This document shows positions 1 to 14,300 of a DNA stretch of 64,000 bases, piece after piece. A program made the translations under genes and the position numbers. Below the pieces are notes generated by a model. The model was not told where the DNA came from and made no database searches. It worked only from the letters and a program-made list of their open reading frames with translations. How positions within the stretch are numbered: the stretch's first letter is position 1; every line of letters begins with the position of its first letter. Source of the DNA: Heterobilharzia americana (Eukaryota; Platyhelminthes; Trematoda; Strigeidida; Schistosomatidae); assembly GCA_944470555.2 (NCBI GenBank), contig OX104129.1:65899747-65963746 (forward strand). Reading direction: 5' to 3'.

Positions 1-434
1 ATTTCTAAACGTGTAAATGGGAATATTCAGTTTACTTATTTATTCAGGTTGTATACAGCTGATGAAAATCCTAAGAAATAAAATGATGATGAAATGCAAA
101 TGGTGTTCTCATTACATTATTACTGTTTCCTATAGCGACTGAATGCATAAAAACACTTTGTTATTGTATATAGTATGTATTAGAGAAAAGTCTACAGAGA
201 TGAGCTACTCTAAGAACATTTTTTGACACTCAATTCCGGAAACTAGGGAATAGATTTACTATTTTAATCAATATGAGAAAATGTTAACCATATTATATTT
301 TAATAAAATGAAAATTATACATTTGTGAATGTAATTCAACTGCTTTTATAGATTATCTTGACAGTTCAATTACTGTTCACCGTCAATATATAAGAAAATA
401 TAAGCAAACCAGTTTTATGATTCTTTCAACTCAC

Positions 435-616
435 AATCTTAGAAATGATATTCTTGAATCAGGAGAATTCAATATTGGATTTAAAAAATTTCGAAGATAT
501 GGTGATAGATGTGTATAAAAGACATCGGGAAAAGTTTTACCCCGTTGCTGTTCCAAATGTTCTGTAGCTGTCCGACGATCTTCTTTCCCCAATGATAATA
601 ATGTAGAGATCAAAGA
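435..616 (-). CDS. PIK3R4: VPS15 exon 7 (end of kinase-like domain; last exon in window)
   Basis: 182 bases with acceptor CATTTTAG and donor AGATT|GTGAGT. Encodes [20 protein letters not shown] and [20 protein letters not shown], the conserved end of the kinase-like region just before the HEAT repeats. The unspliced frame stops directly at the donor (TTGTGA), so the gene continues in an exon left of position 1. Nothing coding is seen in 1-430. Confidence 0.92.
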
Positions 617-3600
617 CTAAAATGTTTTTATAGGAAAAAAATATAATCGTATAAAGCTGAATACCATAAGACTTCACTTATAGCAAAAAATAAAATAACC
701 GAGTTAATCACAAAAATATGATCTTTTCTTTAATATCACCATATTACGTCATTTCAGTTTTTGATGACTTATTGACAGACATTGTACTATAAATGTATTC
801 ATTAGTCAAAGAACGAAACGAAACGCATTCAGCTACCTTGTGCATATCTGTACAGCAGGCAATGAGCCACAGCTGTTGTATGACAGCTGACCGAATCTCG
901 ACAGGTAGGGTATAGGGCCCGATGGTCGATAGTTACCCCCTTAAACTAGTGAACCGCAGCTTCATGCTTGTTGACAGGATAAAACTAACCCATCTTCCTA
1001 TCAGAATTCGGCAAGTGTTGGATTGTGGATCCGCTAATAGGGAGGAACATCAGCTGGATTTAGACTATCGTGAAACAGGCCAGTTTTCACCTACTAATTG
1101 GTAAAAAACATTTTAAGTTGTTATTCATCGTAGACTGATATCAGTTGGAGGAACAAAGGGAACCTGGGAGCACTGGACAGCTGTACCGCCCTAGTATGGC
1201 ACTTCTCAGCAGTGCGCACCCACGACCCCGCCAGGGATCGAACCCGCGACCTTCGGGTTTCTTGGCCAGTGAGGGGTGGGGGCAAAGTCTGATGGTCGTG
1301 ACGACAGTTACTCAACGATGACATTGGGTGGTGGTTGCGCTATATCATGAGCTAACAGAAGTTGGAAATATGGACCATTAGATTCTGACCCAGTGGCTCA
1401 ATGGTAACGTGCTGGCCACGGAACCCGAAGGTGTCGGGTTCGATCCCTGGCGAGGTCATGGGTGCGTGCTGCTGAGGAGTGTCATACTAGGACGAAACAG
1501 CTGTCCAGTGCTCCCAGGTTTCCTTTGCTCCCCCAACTGGTGTCAGTCTACGATGAATAACAACTTGAAATATTTCCAAATCCCCACAACTCCTTCAAAA
1601 TTTAAAAACATTTTACTACCATTCATTGCAAATCTTAAACAACAGCTGACTACATTTTGTCTTTCAGTGAAATAGAAACAAAGTAGACTCACAAACAGTA
1701 TAAAGTAGATCTGGTTAATCATCAGTCTTTAAAACAAAACTCGTTTAAGCGACTTTCCGATTAAAAGGTTGCTGTGACAACAGTTTATCTCACTGACACG
1801 AATTTTAAGTTAGTTCATGTTCAAACGACTTAAACTAAACACATATTCAAAGCTAGTTTTAGCGCCTTGATCGATTGCAAGAATATCATGGAATCTAGTG
1901 AAATGTTATGAGTACTATACTCAGTTAAATGAACATTATAAGTCATCAACACCAGTTGTTGGGTAGTTTATCTTCGAAACATCAGTAGCATTACTAATAT
2001 GGAAATCAGCAGGCAACAGAATCTAAGTGGATGGTATATTTTAAGTGTGCTATGAATAAGACAAATACAGAAAAATAAACTGAATGCTCATACTTAATAC
2101 CAAGAGGTTATTAACACTCAGCTAATCACAAAAAACAAAGTAGTTTATTCAAGTGCCTATGTAGATGCACCTAACCACTTCATTCACAAAAGCTGCGGAT
2201 CCAAAAAATATTACTTTGTTCCCCATTATAGAAAATTCAAACGAGTTTCAAGTTGACAAACGTATCACTGATCATTTAGGTTTCAAGTGTTTATGCATGA
2301 TATCATTCTGAGAGCGTTAAGTGTATCACTACCGGTAAGCAAATAATCAATAACAACACGGAAATCTGAAAAAAATTGATATTTGCTATCCATAACCAGG
2401 ATATAAACAAATCAGAGGAGATACTGTAATAGACTTATAAACAGCCATAAATGATGACGGTTATGGATGAAAGTGTAGATACTTGGAAGCGATCAACAGG
2501 AAACCTTGGAAGATCATCTGCAACTTCGGAAGAACTCATGTTTACTTAGAGATCTGAACTAACATCACCTAGGGTTACAGTCAGTCAAAAGTGCCTGGTT
2601 ATAATGTGTCATCTAGCTTGGTGACCACATTTCAAAAAAGTCTATAAAATTCGGTTAGCACTAAGGGTTACATAACATGAAATTGAATAATCTCTGGTGA
2701 CTAATCAATGTATACTTTGAACTGTTTTTTGAATGACCCTAACAGTTTACTTAGTCCAACGTCAGTTTTTTTGCAGGTGAAGTCAGATATCTGTGAAGCT
2801 TGGAAAGTTGAAAGCCATGATTGGAAATAAGTAAATTTTTGGTAACTCTATGCAGAATTCAGGGGTGAAACAGTTCTCTAAAGGTAATCTACTAAACTTT
2901 CTTGGACCCGACAAAGGACCAGGAGTTGTGATGGTGAATAATACTGATTACAAATATTAAATATTCTCTATTCTTGATGATCGAAATCAATTTTGTCGAG
3001 GTCGTTTTATTTTTATTTATTAGAACACAAACACCATACAGCAAGGGCACCAAGAAAAGCGCCACACAAAACATTATGAAGACATAAACGATGAGAAGTG
3101 GATACGTAGGAAAGAAAAACAGTAAGAAGAGCATCGCTAGACACATTAAAAAAACATCCACCACTTTAAGAAGATAGAAGGGAGCTTCAGCATGACCGCC
3201 ACCGGTCTCGATTATGAGCCATATCTGATAACGTCTCAAGCCAATGAATTGCGTGATATCTTGGACCCACCCAGGGAGTCGTGATGCACCGACAGATGCT
3301 TACGCGATACAATTATTCTTCATCCCATGGCGCCACGTCACACACTGACCACCACTGCACTTTTTTCATCCACTTTCAGGGCTAGTAAACAATGCACGGT
3401 ATGGAAGAGGTTAGCACGACATAAGTAACACATGTCTAAACCACCGAAGCCGGTGTTTACAGATGACTTCATTTATTGGATGATGGTCTCCATCATGCCC
3501 AAACACACACTATCGTATCTCAGAATTACTTACGTAGCGTTGTCACCGGATACGTTCATTCCTACGGAGACAACGATGATCGAACACACTGAGCCGTCAC

Positions 3601-4281
3601 AGATGGTCAGCTTGTAAAAGCCAGATTTCACAGGTGTAGAGAAGAACGGTCAACACCGAAGAGGTGTAAACGCGTTCTTTTACAGTCAGATTACCGTCAC
3701 AACAGCGCCAAAGGTGGCCAGGAATGACGTATGCCACTCTGGCTTTCGATATAGGGTTGGAAATTTCACCACTCAAACCTCCACTAGCACTCACACAACT
3801 ACCCAGATACACGAACTTTCCAACTATTTCCAACGGCTTACCACCAAGGGTGAGTGCAGGCACAGGCTCTTGCCAATCTTCCAAAACTATTTAGCCCCAA
3901 TATATTCAAAATGCCTCTTTCTTGAATCGAACCAAACATAACTGGGTCCTTTGATGTAATCTGCAGAAATCAAATTCTGTAACATATGTTTACCAACATT
4001 CTTATGAATAATGGAAAATCAGAGACTGGGCTCAATCACATTTTATGGACGATTTCATTGGAAAATGAGCGTGACTAAACTAACAGATTATGAAACCTAG
4101 AGTTCGAGGTGTCAGAATTAAGATAAATTAGGCTTTAGGCCAGATAATAAACAAAAAGACAGACGGAAAGTAGACATTGAATTCAGTGATTTGACTTTCC
4201 CGCATTTGTGAAAAGCTGACGAGTTCTACATAGGAAGAAAAGCATGTCCTAGATCCCACTGCTAGCCGCTATTTATCAATA

Positions 4282-4349
<68 letters not shown>

Positions 4350-7300
4350 TGAAACTTACTTTTGCATGTTCACATGGAATCTGTTCTAAGAGCTTCACTA
4401 AACGACTTTGATCATTACGACGGTAGGCCAACAAGTCGGCTAATGTGAAAGCGATTGATCCATCAGTGAATAATTCCAGCAAGACACATCTATGCAAGGT
4501 TTGATAAACAATCATAATAAATATAAGGTAAATTACATTTGACATGTAAAACTTTGCAAAATGAAAATAAATTAGTCAACTTGAATGATCTGTGATGGCA
4601 GAAGAATGTTCGCATAGTCCTATCAGAAAAATCAAACCCATCGCCTTCACGTGATGGACATACAGTGACAAAAGGAACGGGTGAAAAGTGGGTCTTCGGT
4701 ACTTACTAGTGATCTACACAATACAGACAGTCCGCATAAAGGTGATGAAAAAAAAATACTGGCTTCGAGCCAGTAGTGAATATGGACTACAAAATCGTGA
4801 AAGTAAAGGTATATAGATCTAGGCTGATCAATAGAAACCAGAGGAATACATTATTATTATTTGTCCCATGGGTTCCTAGTGGAACATAGAGATTCAGTAG
4901 CACGTCTCCATTCCAATCTCTCTTCTCTGCAGTCTTGTCAACCCGGCTCCATGACTGCCCACAAGCTCTCATTTCTTCCTCACACTATCTCCTCCATATC
5001 ACTCTCCGCTCACACGCCCAACTCGTTGTTTCCCCTCTCGATTCCACTCGACGGTCTGGCACGTGATGTACCCAATCGGTCTTCTCAGTGTATCCCCAAT
5101 CCATCTCCACTTTCTCCTGCATATTTGTTGGGCGGTGGGTTCTTGGTTAGTTCGTTACCAGTCAGCCAGAGTTCCTTGTTGCTTATTCTCATTATTCTGG
5201 TCATCCATCTGATCTTCAGTATCCAGCCAGCGTAGGCAGCAGCTGTTGATGTATGTCTGTAGTTTTTTGGAAATGCTTTTCGTAATGCGCCGAGTCTCCA
5301 AACCATATAGAAGCACAGACTTGACTTTAGTGTTGAAAATCCGGATCTCGTTTGAGCTTTATGCTAAGTGCAGTAGATCTCCACAAATCGGCCAATTGGC
5401 TTTCAGAAGACTTTCACCAACCGGCGTCATTTCGTCTCCCCAATTCCAGTAAGGAATAAGCTTATTCTTAATTTTAATATTTTCTCTATGCTTTGAAGTT
5501 TCTTTAGCGATTGGATTGATTTTACAGGGAAGGGTTGCTAGCCCTATGCCGAACTTTCCCCTTTTGTTCGGGCTTAGGCCCAACTAGTAAACTAGTAAAC
5601 CAAGCTAGGTTTTAACCAGTCAAAATATAAACTAAATGTTGAAAGAAACTATTCTGATTTTAAAGGATATTAACCATTTGTGAGAGGATCTCTCGAAGTT
5701 TGCTTGCTAGCAATGGTCCAGGGCAGACGTGTACACTTTTTTTTAAAAAATACTTACCCAATCGAAAAGAGATCCATGCTAGGCGTTAAATGACAACTCA
5801 ATTCAGGTAGGTTAAATGAATTATACTTTGTACGTTGTTTTAAATCAACTTCATCATTCGAATTTTGTATATCACAGTAATCAGCATTGAGTATAAGCGA
5901 AGGTGATGAATTCATACTGAGTTGAGTTAAAATTTCACTTGAATTTTCAATAAAGTAAGATGATTCACTCTTTGGAAGATTATTACTCATATCTGAAGTT
6001 TCGATAGATAGTTGTTTATGCAGTTCAGTGCTATTCTCTTTGCTAAATTCATTTGATTCGCTTTCTGTAGTTGACCCTTGGATTGAACTATCACCTATTT
6101 CATTAACAATTACACTTGGATTCTAAAAATGAAAACATAGTAAGGAAAAAGAGATTGATTACAAGCTGAGATCAAAGGTGGTTTACTTTACAAATATCCA
6201 TCCTTCGGATAAGTAGTGAAAATAAACAAGTACGACTTGGCACGGTAATTTCATTCCGTTTAAAGTGGCACTACCAAGAGACAAGGTTAGAGCAACAATA
6301 GAACATGTCAACAGACTATCGATAAGAGAATGACAGCACAGAACTGTCAAAACACAATCCATTATCCAAGATGATATCAACAATCAGGAAAGCAGAACGA
6401 TGAAAACAATAAGCAGTAAGAACTATGAAATTCAAGTTGAAACAATGCTTTCATAAAACCGGAAATACTCAAATTAAAACGTCGAAAAAATTTATGGTAG
6501 AAAAGTGACCTAGTGAGAAGGGAATTCCTACTGAGAAAGCATCATCAACCATCGGTATAAGAAAGTGGATGATCAACCTCTCAACTACGGCGTTAAGTTC
6601 AAACGGGGTGCAAATAGTTGACAAAAGGCTAAAATTTAACACAGATGTTTAATTGAAATCCGAAGACTTCATTCATACCACAGGAGTAGCATTAAACTCA
6701 TTACGTAGGACACTGTTGAACAAGTCTGAATTCAAAGTCAACTAGCACTCAAATAGAAGAAGGTGAAATAAAATTAATTTGACACAACCGGAAATATCAG
6801 GTCTAAAGAATCTAAAAAGTGACAACAGCACAGCGATCGCCACAGCTGATAACGGTGATACAACAGTAGTTATAAATCGTTTACTTTAATGCCTAAAACT
6901 AACAACCATAGCACAATGTATGCAACTATTAAATTACACAAGCCAGGTTATTCCATTACACCGGTGGTTGACTTTAGAAACACCCTAACATATATGAACT
7001 ATCAAAATATTTAACGATGCTACTACGCACAATTACAAACCACTCAAGCTGTCGACTAACCAATTCACATGAATTGAATTAAAGGCTACATAATATGCAA
7101 GTAATTGAAAGAACGATTGCTTTTGTTGTCACAAGCTTATATCCTACTGCAACAATCAGTATGGCTCCAGAAGCTGTCAGAAGAAAAATTTACAATCATT
7201 CGAGCTCACTCAGAAAACTACGGTACCAACTGAAAACATCATGTTTCCAGTTCACTTAGGTCTCAGATCTACACTTCTCAAATTCAAAGATACAATATAC

Positions 7301-8264
7301 AAAAACAAACGGAAGAAGTAGCATTGCGATCACCAATATCTCGAGTCGCATCACATATTCTTATGGATAATCGACAATGTATAGTTCCTAAGACATTCTT
7401 CCTTACTCCAAAAGTTTGGTGGAAATATATACATGACACATTTACTATGTTCAAATTCAATCTCCCGAGTTAGAAGATGAACAGGGAGAATTAGCTATAT
7501 TGGACTGTAAATAAAACGATGGCAAGATGGTGATTTTGACACAAGTGGCTACAGAAAACCGACACATTCTGATAAAAATCTAGACTTTTTCTCAGCTCAC
7601 CCTACATCAGTAACGGTAGATCTAGTTCAATCTTTAAGCAATCAAGCTAGGAGTGAGTTTATCCAGAAAGTCGAACAATTTAAATACAGGAATGAAACAC
7701 ATAACAGTAGCTTTAATCCTCAGTACATATCCTCTTCAATTTATTCAGGATTACACAAGGAATTGTAAGAAAAAGAAAATTACTGATGTGAACAAGGATT
7801 GCAGCACGAACAAGAAGGTATTCAAAGCCTCTTTAGTGTTGCCACACAAGGGAAGGAAGTCAGAAACCCTACATAGGATTCACAATAAAGCTCAGATTAG
7901 GGTGCCATTCAAGTCTACAAATTCATTCAGAGGTAAGCTTTGTGGGTTTAAGGATGCTATTGACCTAACAAGACAAAATTCAATTCACCAAATGCCTTAG
8001 AATGACTGTGAGATCAAATACATGGGTCAAACTAACCGATCGGGATCAGTCAGGTTAGCAGAACATAGGAATCTAATTAAATTTAGATTGATAGACCCTT
8101 CTAAAATAAGGAATCTATACAGGAATTAAGCGACAGCAATGCATGTGATAACACAAAACCACACAGTAGGGTGAGAGGTTGATCACTGAATCTCCGTTCA
8201 TCGATTCAATACCAAACATGTGTAATAGAAATGATTCAGTACCGGTTCCAGATATCTGGAAAAT

Positions 8265-8356
<92 letters not shown>

Positions 8357-11300
8357 ATCTAATAAGGAACTTGACTCCGACACGGTGCCCTGAATTCCTT
8401 GTTGAAATGTACATATGAATTACCACAACATGAATCAAAACATTCAGATTGAAAATAGATTCCATATGCGTTCATATATGTGTGTGCATGTTTTACGCAG
8501 TAGATAATGAACCATACCTTTGGTGTGACAGCTAATAATATTACCTAACTGGCTAGACTTCCGTAGATAGAGCTGAGTTCTTAACTGTAACCCACTGGAT
8601 GAAAAGCAAAGTGCCTAAACTGATAAGCCACAACTCCACGATATTACCGACTAATAAACCAGAGTTGTTACTAAGCCTCTTAAATCCTCAAATTTCGCCG
8701 GCAGATCATAGGTTCGAATTTGGCTTGACTTACCGTGATTTGGGCAGTCAGGTAGTATCACCCGTCCTCAAAATACAAATGTCTTACAGTTTGGTACACT
8801 AACTTGGACACAGTTGCTAATTAATTTAATTCTACCACCTACCACAAAAACGAAGCATACAATTTAAAATGTACAAGTAACATAAAATGTATAGCTTAGG
8901 GACATTTGGTCAAGAAACTAGTGTCATTGTGATAAGAAAGAAATGAACAGTTTTCTTACGCTAACCTAGTACTGTTCTTTGAAAATCATAGTCAGATTGC
9001 TTCTAGATATCAAAGTCAGGATTTACCAACACCTTATAGTCAATCGTGACTGCATCAGTGGAAAACAGCTGAGATCTGTTGCCCTCCAATTCAATGAGAT
9101 TTGCCACCCCCCCCTCCCAAGATTTACTTCCACCTTTATAAAACTCTCAAGTTATTCAGGAAAAGCCCACACAATCACACAAAGTGTGACTGTGAAAGCA
9201 AATTTTAAATCCATAGACAATCATATATATATATATATAGAAAAATTTGTTTCTTACCATTCGAATGATAAGTCACAAGACATAGAGTATATAATGCATA
9301 CAAGAGGACAAAATTAATTATTCAAACTAAATGAAACAACATTATTCTAGAATATCCGATGTACGGAGGCTATCAGTTATGGCTCTATGAGCTAAAATCA
9401 TTTACATGAGAGTTAAAAACATTCAGCATAACCCCTCTTATGAATGAAGATGCTGAAAGACGTGTTAGCCAACAAATCGACAAGTTATAAACATCTAGGC
9501 CATAGTTGTTACAAATGTCCTGAAAGAAGTTGAGCACCGATTCAGGTTGATTCATTATATAGGTAAGTTTTAACATAATCCCAGCATGTTCAGAAAAAAG
9601 AACACTACGCATCATCATTGAACAGAGTATAGAATGGCAGTCAACTCTCTACCTCAATTTCATCGACTTTGAAAAAGCCTTCGATAGCGTCGACTGAGAA
9701 GTAATTTGGAAACTGCTTCAACACTACGGTTTCAGTGCCATGAACCTTTATAAACCTCATTCAACAGCTATATGAAGATGCTACATGCTAGGTGATACAC
9801 AATGGAAAGCTTAGTGACGCCTTTGAAGTGAAGACAGGAGTAAGACAAAGCTGCCGCCTACTATCATCCATGATCTTCCTGATTGTGGTCGACTCGACTG
9901 GGTCATGTAGCAAACCGTGAGGAGCGAAAAGATGAGCATACGCTGGCTGGACCGATGAAAAGACCTTAAAAGATTTGCGTTTCGCCAACGATGATGATTT
10001 ATGTCTAATGTCTTGTGGCATGAGGTCGAAGATCTACAGGTGAACACTAACAAGTTGATAGAAAAGGCAGCGAAGGAGGACGGGACTTCAAGTGAATGTA
10101 GAGAAGACGGAGGTAATGAAGATACCCAATGAACAACAGCATCAACAACAAAAGGCATCAACCACCATTAACGAGAGAAACCTAAAGGAAGTAGTCTCTC
10201 TCACCTACCCACCTACCTAGGCAACATCGTTTCAACTAGAGGCGGCACAGACGATGTCAAAACCAAGATCAGAAAAGCAAGACAGGCTTTCATTAATCTG
10301 AAATCAGTGTGGAGATCTACAGCACTTAGCATAAAGCTCAAACGAGATCCGGATTTTCAACACTAAAGTCAAGTCTGTGCTTCTATATGGTTTAGAGACT
10401 CGACGCATTACGAAAAGCATTTCCAAAAAACTACAGACATACATCAACAGCTGCTGCCTACGCTGGCTGGATACTGAAGATCAGATGGATGACCAGAATA
10501 ATGAGAATAAGCAACAAGGAACTCTGGCTGACTGGTAACGAACTAACCAAGAACCCACCGCCCAACAAATATGCAGAAGAAAGTGGAGATGGATTGGGGA
10601 TACACTGAGAAGACCGATTGGGTACATCACGTGCCAGACCGTCGAGTAGAATCGAGAGGGGAAACAACGAGTTGGGCGTGTGAGCGGAGAGTGACATGGA
10701 GGAGATAGTGTGAGGAAGAAATGAGAGCTTGTGGGCAGTCATGGAGCCGGGTTGACAAGACTGCAGAGAAGAGAGAGTGGAATGGAGACGTGCTACTGAA
10801 TCCCTATGTTTCACTAGGAACCTAAGGGACAAGTAAGTAGTAGTAGTAGCTGTGCCCTGGATGTTTATAATCTGATTAAACATCAGATCAAAATATCAGT
10901 CAAATTTGTACAATCATCGTATTTTCAACATTTGCTGTTCACATAATGATATTATTCCCAAATCACTCGGTATAAATATTCACCTCGAGATATACAAGCA
11001 GCCAAGTTTGCATCTCGAATCTTTCTACGTGAGCGAATACACAAATATAACTCAAACTTTTAACACTATCGAATTTGAATTGAAAACATTGAAGACTGTT
11101 TAAAATATGATTGTTCCTCAAGATCAGCTTCGTTCAATAATGACATTATGTATGTGAATATACGATCTACTTAGTTTCAAAATGTTAAACAAAGACATCC
11201 GAAAATTCAATCGGCTAATAAACTGAATTCAAAGAAGGGAAAAAACTCAACAGATTCGAAAGTAGTATACAATTTATCAAATAGACAACTACGTGATGAC

Positions 11301-14300
11301 AAAATGACATTACTTAAAAAAGGACTAAACTAACGAGAAGACCTTTGAAAGTGATAGAGCTGGCTTCCATTATAAAACCAGTTATATCGCTGATATCAAA
11401 AGAAGCTGATATATTATGAAAAAAACCGTAAGTAACATCTCAAATCAGAAACCTAGTACAGCAAATCTTACGAAGCAAGAATGTTATGCTTTAAACGCTT
11501 TGAAATTGGAGAAGTTAATCATGATAAGTAAAGCTGACATAAGTAATATTACAGTTATTCTAAATAACGAAGATTATAATTAAACGGCATTGGAACATAT
11601 TAGCTCAGGTCTATATAAACTAATACCGATAAAAATAAGATCTTTAGTACATCAGAAAAATCTTGTTTCCGATTTTGTAAACCCGCTGGGATTATATTAA
11701 AACTTACCTACATAATAAATCAATAAATTAACATTGAAAAGTCTGAATCATTCAAGTACGCTTCTAGTTAGAATAAACACTCGAGTTAACACATATTGAA
11801 AAACATGTAGCATATTTATTCACTTGATATATCAGGTGACCGATAATTTTCTTTTCCTTCTTTTTTTTTGTTATCAAGTATCTTTCAGTTTCCTTACCAA
11901 CTTCCTATAAAGTAATCAATCAATCCAGGATTCTATTTCATATATCACTGAAATATCAATCAAGCGAAACTCAGATAAGGGTGATTATTGTAACGATGGA
12001 TAGTGGTTTGCAGTGGAATCTAGGATGCGCATTTCGTCCTCTTTGGGACTCGTCAGCTGTAAGTACCTGCTTCACAGTGAGTGATGTTGTTCCCATCCAC
12101 TGCTAGCCACTATCTATCATTACTATCATAAGAGCACAGGTAATATCGAGGCATCCGCACAGAATCCCATATGCCAATAGAGACCAATCAATTCGGTCCA
12201 ATCAACGACGGTATGATATAAAAACAATTATCTAATAAGGGTGATTATTTCTTATAATGCTTAAATGTATGATGGTATCAGAAATAGATTCATTTGAAGG
12301 TAGTTTTCTACATTTTACATCAGTTCAGAATCCATATAAAACCAATCGGTATCAAAGCGCTAGTTTAATACTTTCCAGCAGTTAAAACTATCGGTGAAAT
12401 TAACGCTTTTCATATTACCAACTAGTGTACATGAATGCGCTACCTACCTCCTTTAAAACAATGAGTACTCTTCAAATTGTTCAGTTACGAAATAAGTCAT
12501 TTTTTTAAATGACAGAAAATGCTTATTGATGACATTGGAAGTAAACATAATGCAAAATACCGACTAAAGTGGAAAAATGGTACATACTAAACTTCAACAA
12601 CAGACAAAAAATCAACGGAGAACCTCATACAAGACATGCCTATTGTTCGATATGGACATCGAAGTAACCAATGCGAAAACAGTTCACACCAGTTTAAGTT
12701 GCTATACTTCAAAATAACACCCATAAAATGGTGAATAGCTAACAAAAAAAAAAGCTATAAAAGAAGGCAAAAGCATACAAGAGTTAGCATTTAAATAATG
12801 TTCATGAAACCTAAGGTTTCTAAATCCACTAACCAGAGGCTATGAAGGTATTCACTGTTGGCAGCAAAAAATCTTAGTTCTTATAGATCTTTCTTCGACT
12901 AATTCTATATGAAGAAAACTAACTCCAAAAAACATTTTACCTGGGATTCAGTTGTTAGAATAAAATTTCTGACAAATCAATTCATGAATAGATACATCCG
13001 AATTTCTCAGCACAGTCATCTACTTTAACAAATATACATTTTCAAACTTATTAACTAAGGTTATTTAATTGGTTGTGGCTAGCAGAGGAATCCAGGACGC
13101 GCGTTTCGTCCCATTTGGGACTCGTCAGCTGCATGTAGCTGCACCCTGGCGAGTGATATTGTTCCCACTGAGACTCAAACCTCGTAACCATCGATTCAAA
13201 CTCCAAGGCGTTATCCACTATGCCACGGAGGCACGATGGCAACTTCTTATACAGCGGGTAGTAGTTATTACTATTTATTGATATACTTGTAATTCTTCGT
13301 TGTTTTTATTGGATAGAATTGTTCGACCTCTATTGGCATATGGGCTCCTATGCGGATGCCTCAATATTGCTTGAATGTTAATTATGGTAATGAACTTGAA
13401 ACAGATAAATACTGCTTAAGCAGTAGTAAAAAAAACGGTAGTAGTTAATGGACTACTCCAATTTTACATTTTTTGAATCTTCATAGTGTGGATTCACTTC
13501 TTCTAAATGACTATCTGGTATTTTATTCAACGTGTTGCTAACATCCAAATGTGCTGCATCCAAGCCAATTGTTTCAGCAGTGGTTATTGCCGTTGTTGTT
13601 GTTGTTGCGCCAGAATTCTGTACTTCAACAAAGCGCTCTGGTGCTAAATAACAAACACGTCGACGTGATGAATCAAAGAAATGCGTAAATTCACTAGGAT
13701 TATCAGATGGTAGCCAAACCGGTTTAAATGGTGCTGGATCAGCCAATAAAACCCATCCCCAAGAGGTGATCAGTACATTTTCCGCTTTAATATCTCCATG
13801 ACAAAGACACTAAAAATGTAGAAAAATCAGTTCAAGTAAATTTTATTTATTTTCTTCTGACAATAAAATTGTTAAGATTGTCGATTAACGTGAAATTTCA
13901 AAAGAACGTATACGAGTTGTACAAATATTTTAAATATCGTTTTACAACAGAAGCTATATCACCAAAGCAATGAAATAAGGATATTCCTAGTTTTCCTCTA
14001 AAAATAGAATTTCGGTATTAATGATAGATCGTGGACAGTAGTGGAATCCAGGAAGCGCGTTTCATCTTATTTCGGACTCATCAGATGGATGTACCTGCCT
14101 CCCAGTGAGCGGTGTTGTCCTCACTAAGACTCAAACGCGGGTCCGATTGCTTTAAACGCCAGAGCATCGCCCAGTAGACCACCGAGTCACTATAACCATT
14201 TCTTGTGCGACGGATATAGTTTTATGTAATGCTGCTGGTATATTATTAATACCAAGATCGAAAATATAAGCGGTACCGAGGCATACGCGCAGGAGCCCAA

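Noticed and set aside
1385..1460. Possible genuine tRNA gene
   Set aside because: A- and B-boxes and paired ends are present, but the same head occurs with the same SINE body at 1118 and 26905, so it is a tRNA-derived SINE.
2892..3239. Minus-strand frame with a hydrophobic segment that looks like membrane helices
   Set aside because: It lies in the 3' tail of a family D retroelement; the hydrophobicity comes from T-rich DNA.
8115..8465. Frames made of repeated Ile-Tyr on both strands
   Set aside because: They are translations of the (TA)n tract.
10458..10883. Minus-strand 141-codon frame and the similar plus-strand frame at 4861-5235
   Set aside because: Both are antisense shadows of the RTE-B C-terminal end and resemble each other only because the element is repeated.
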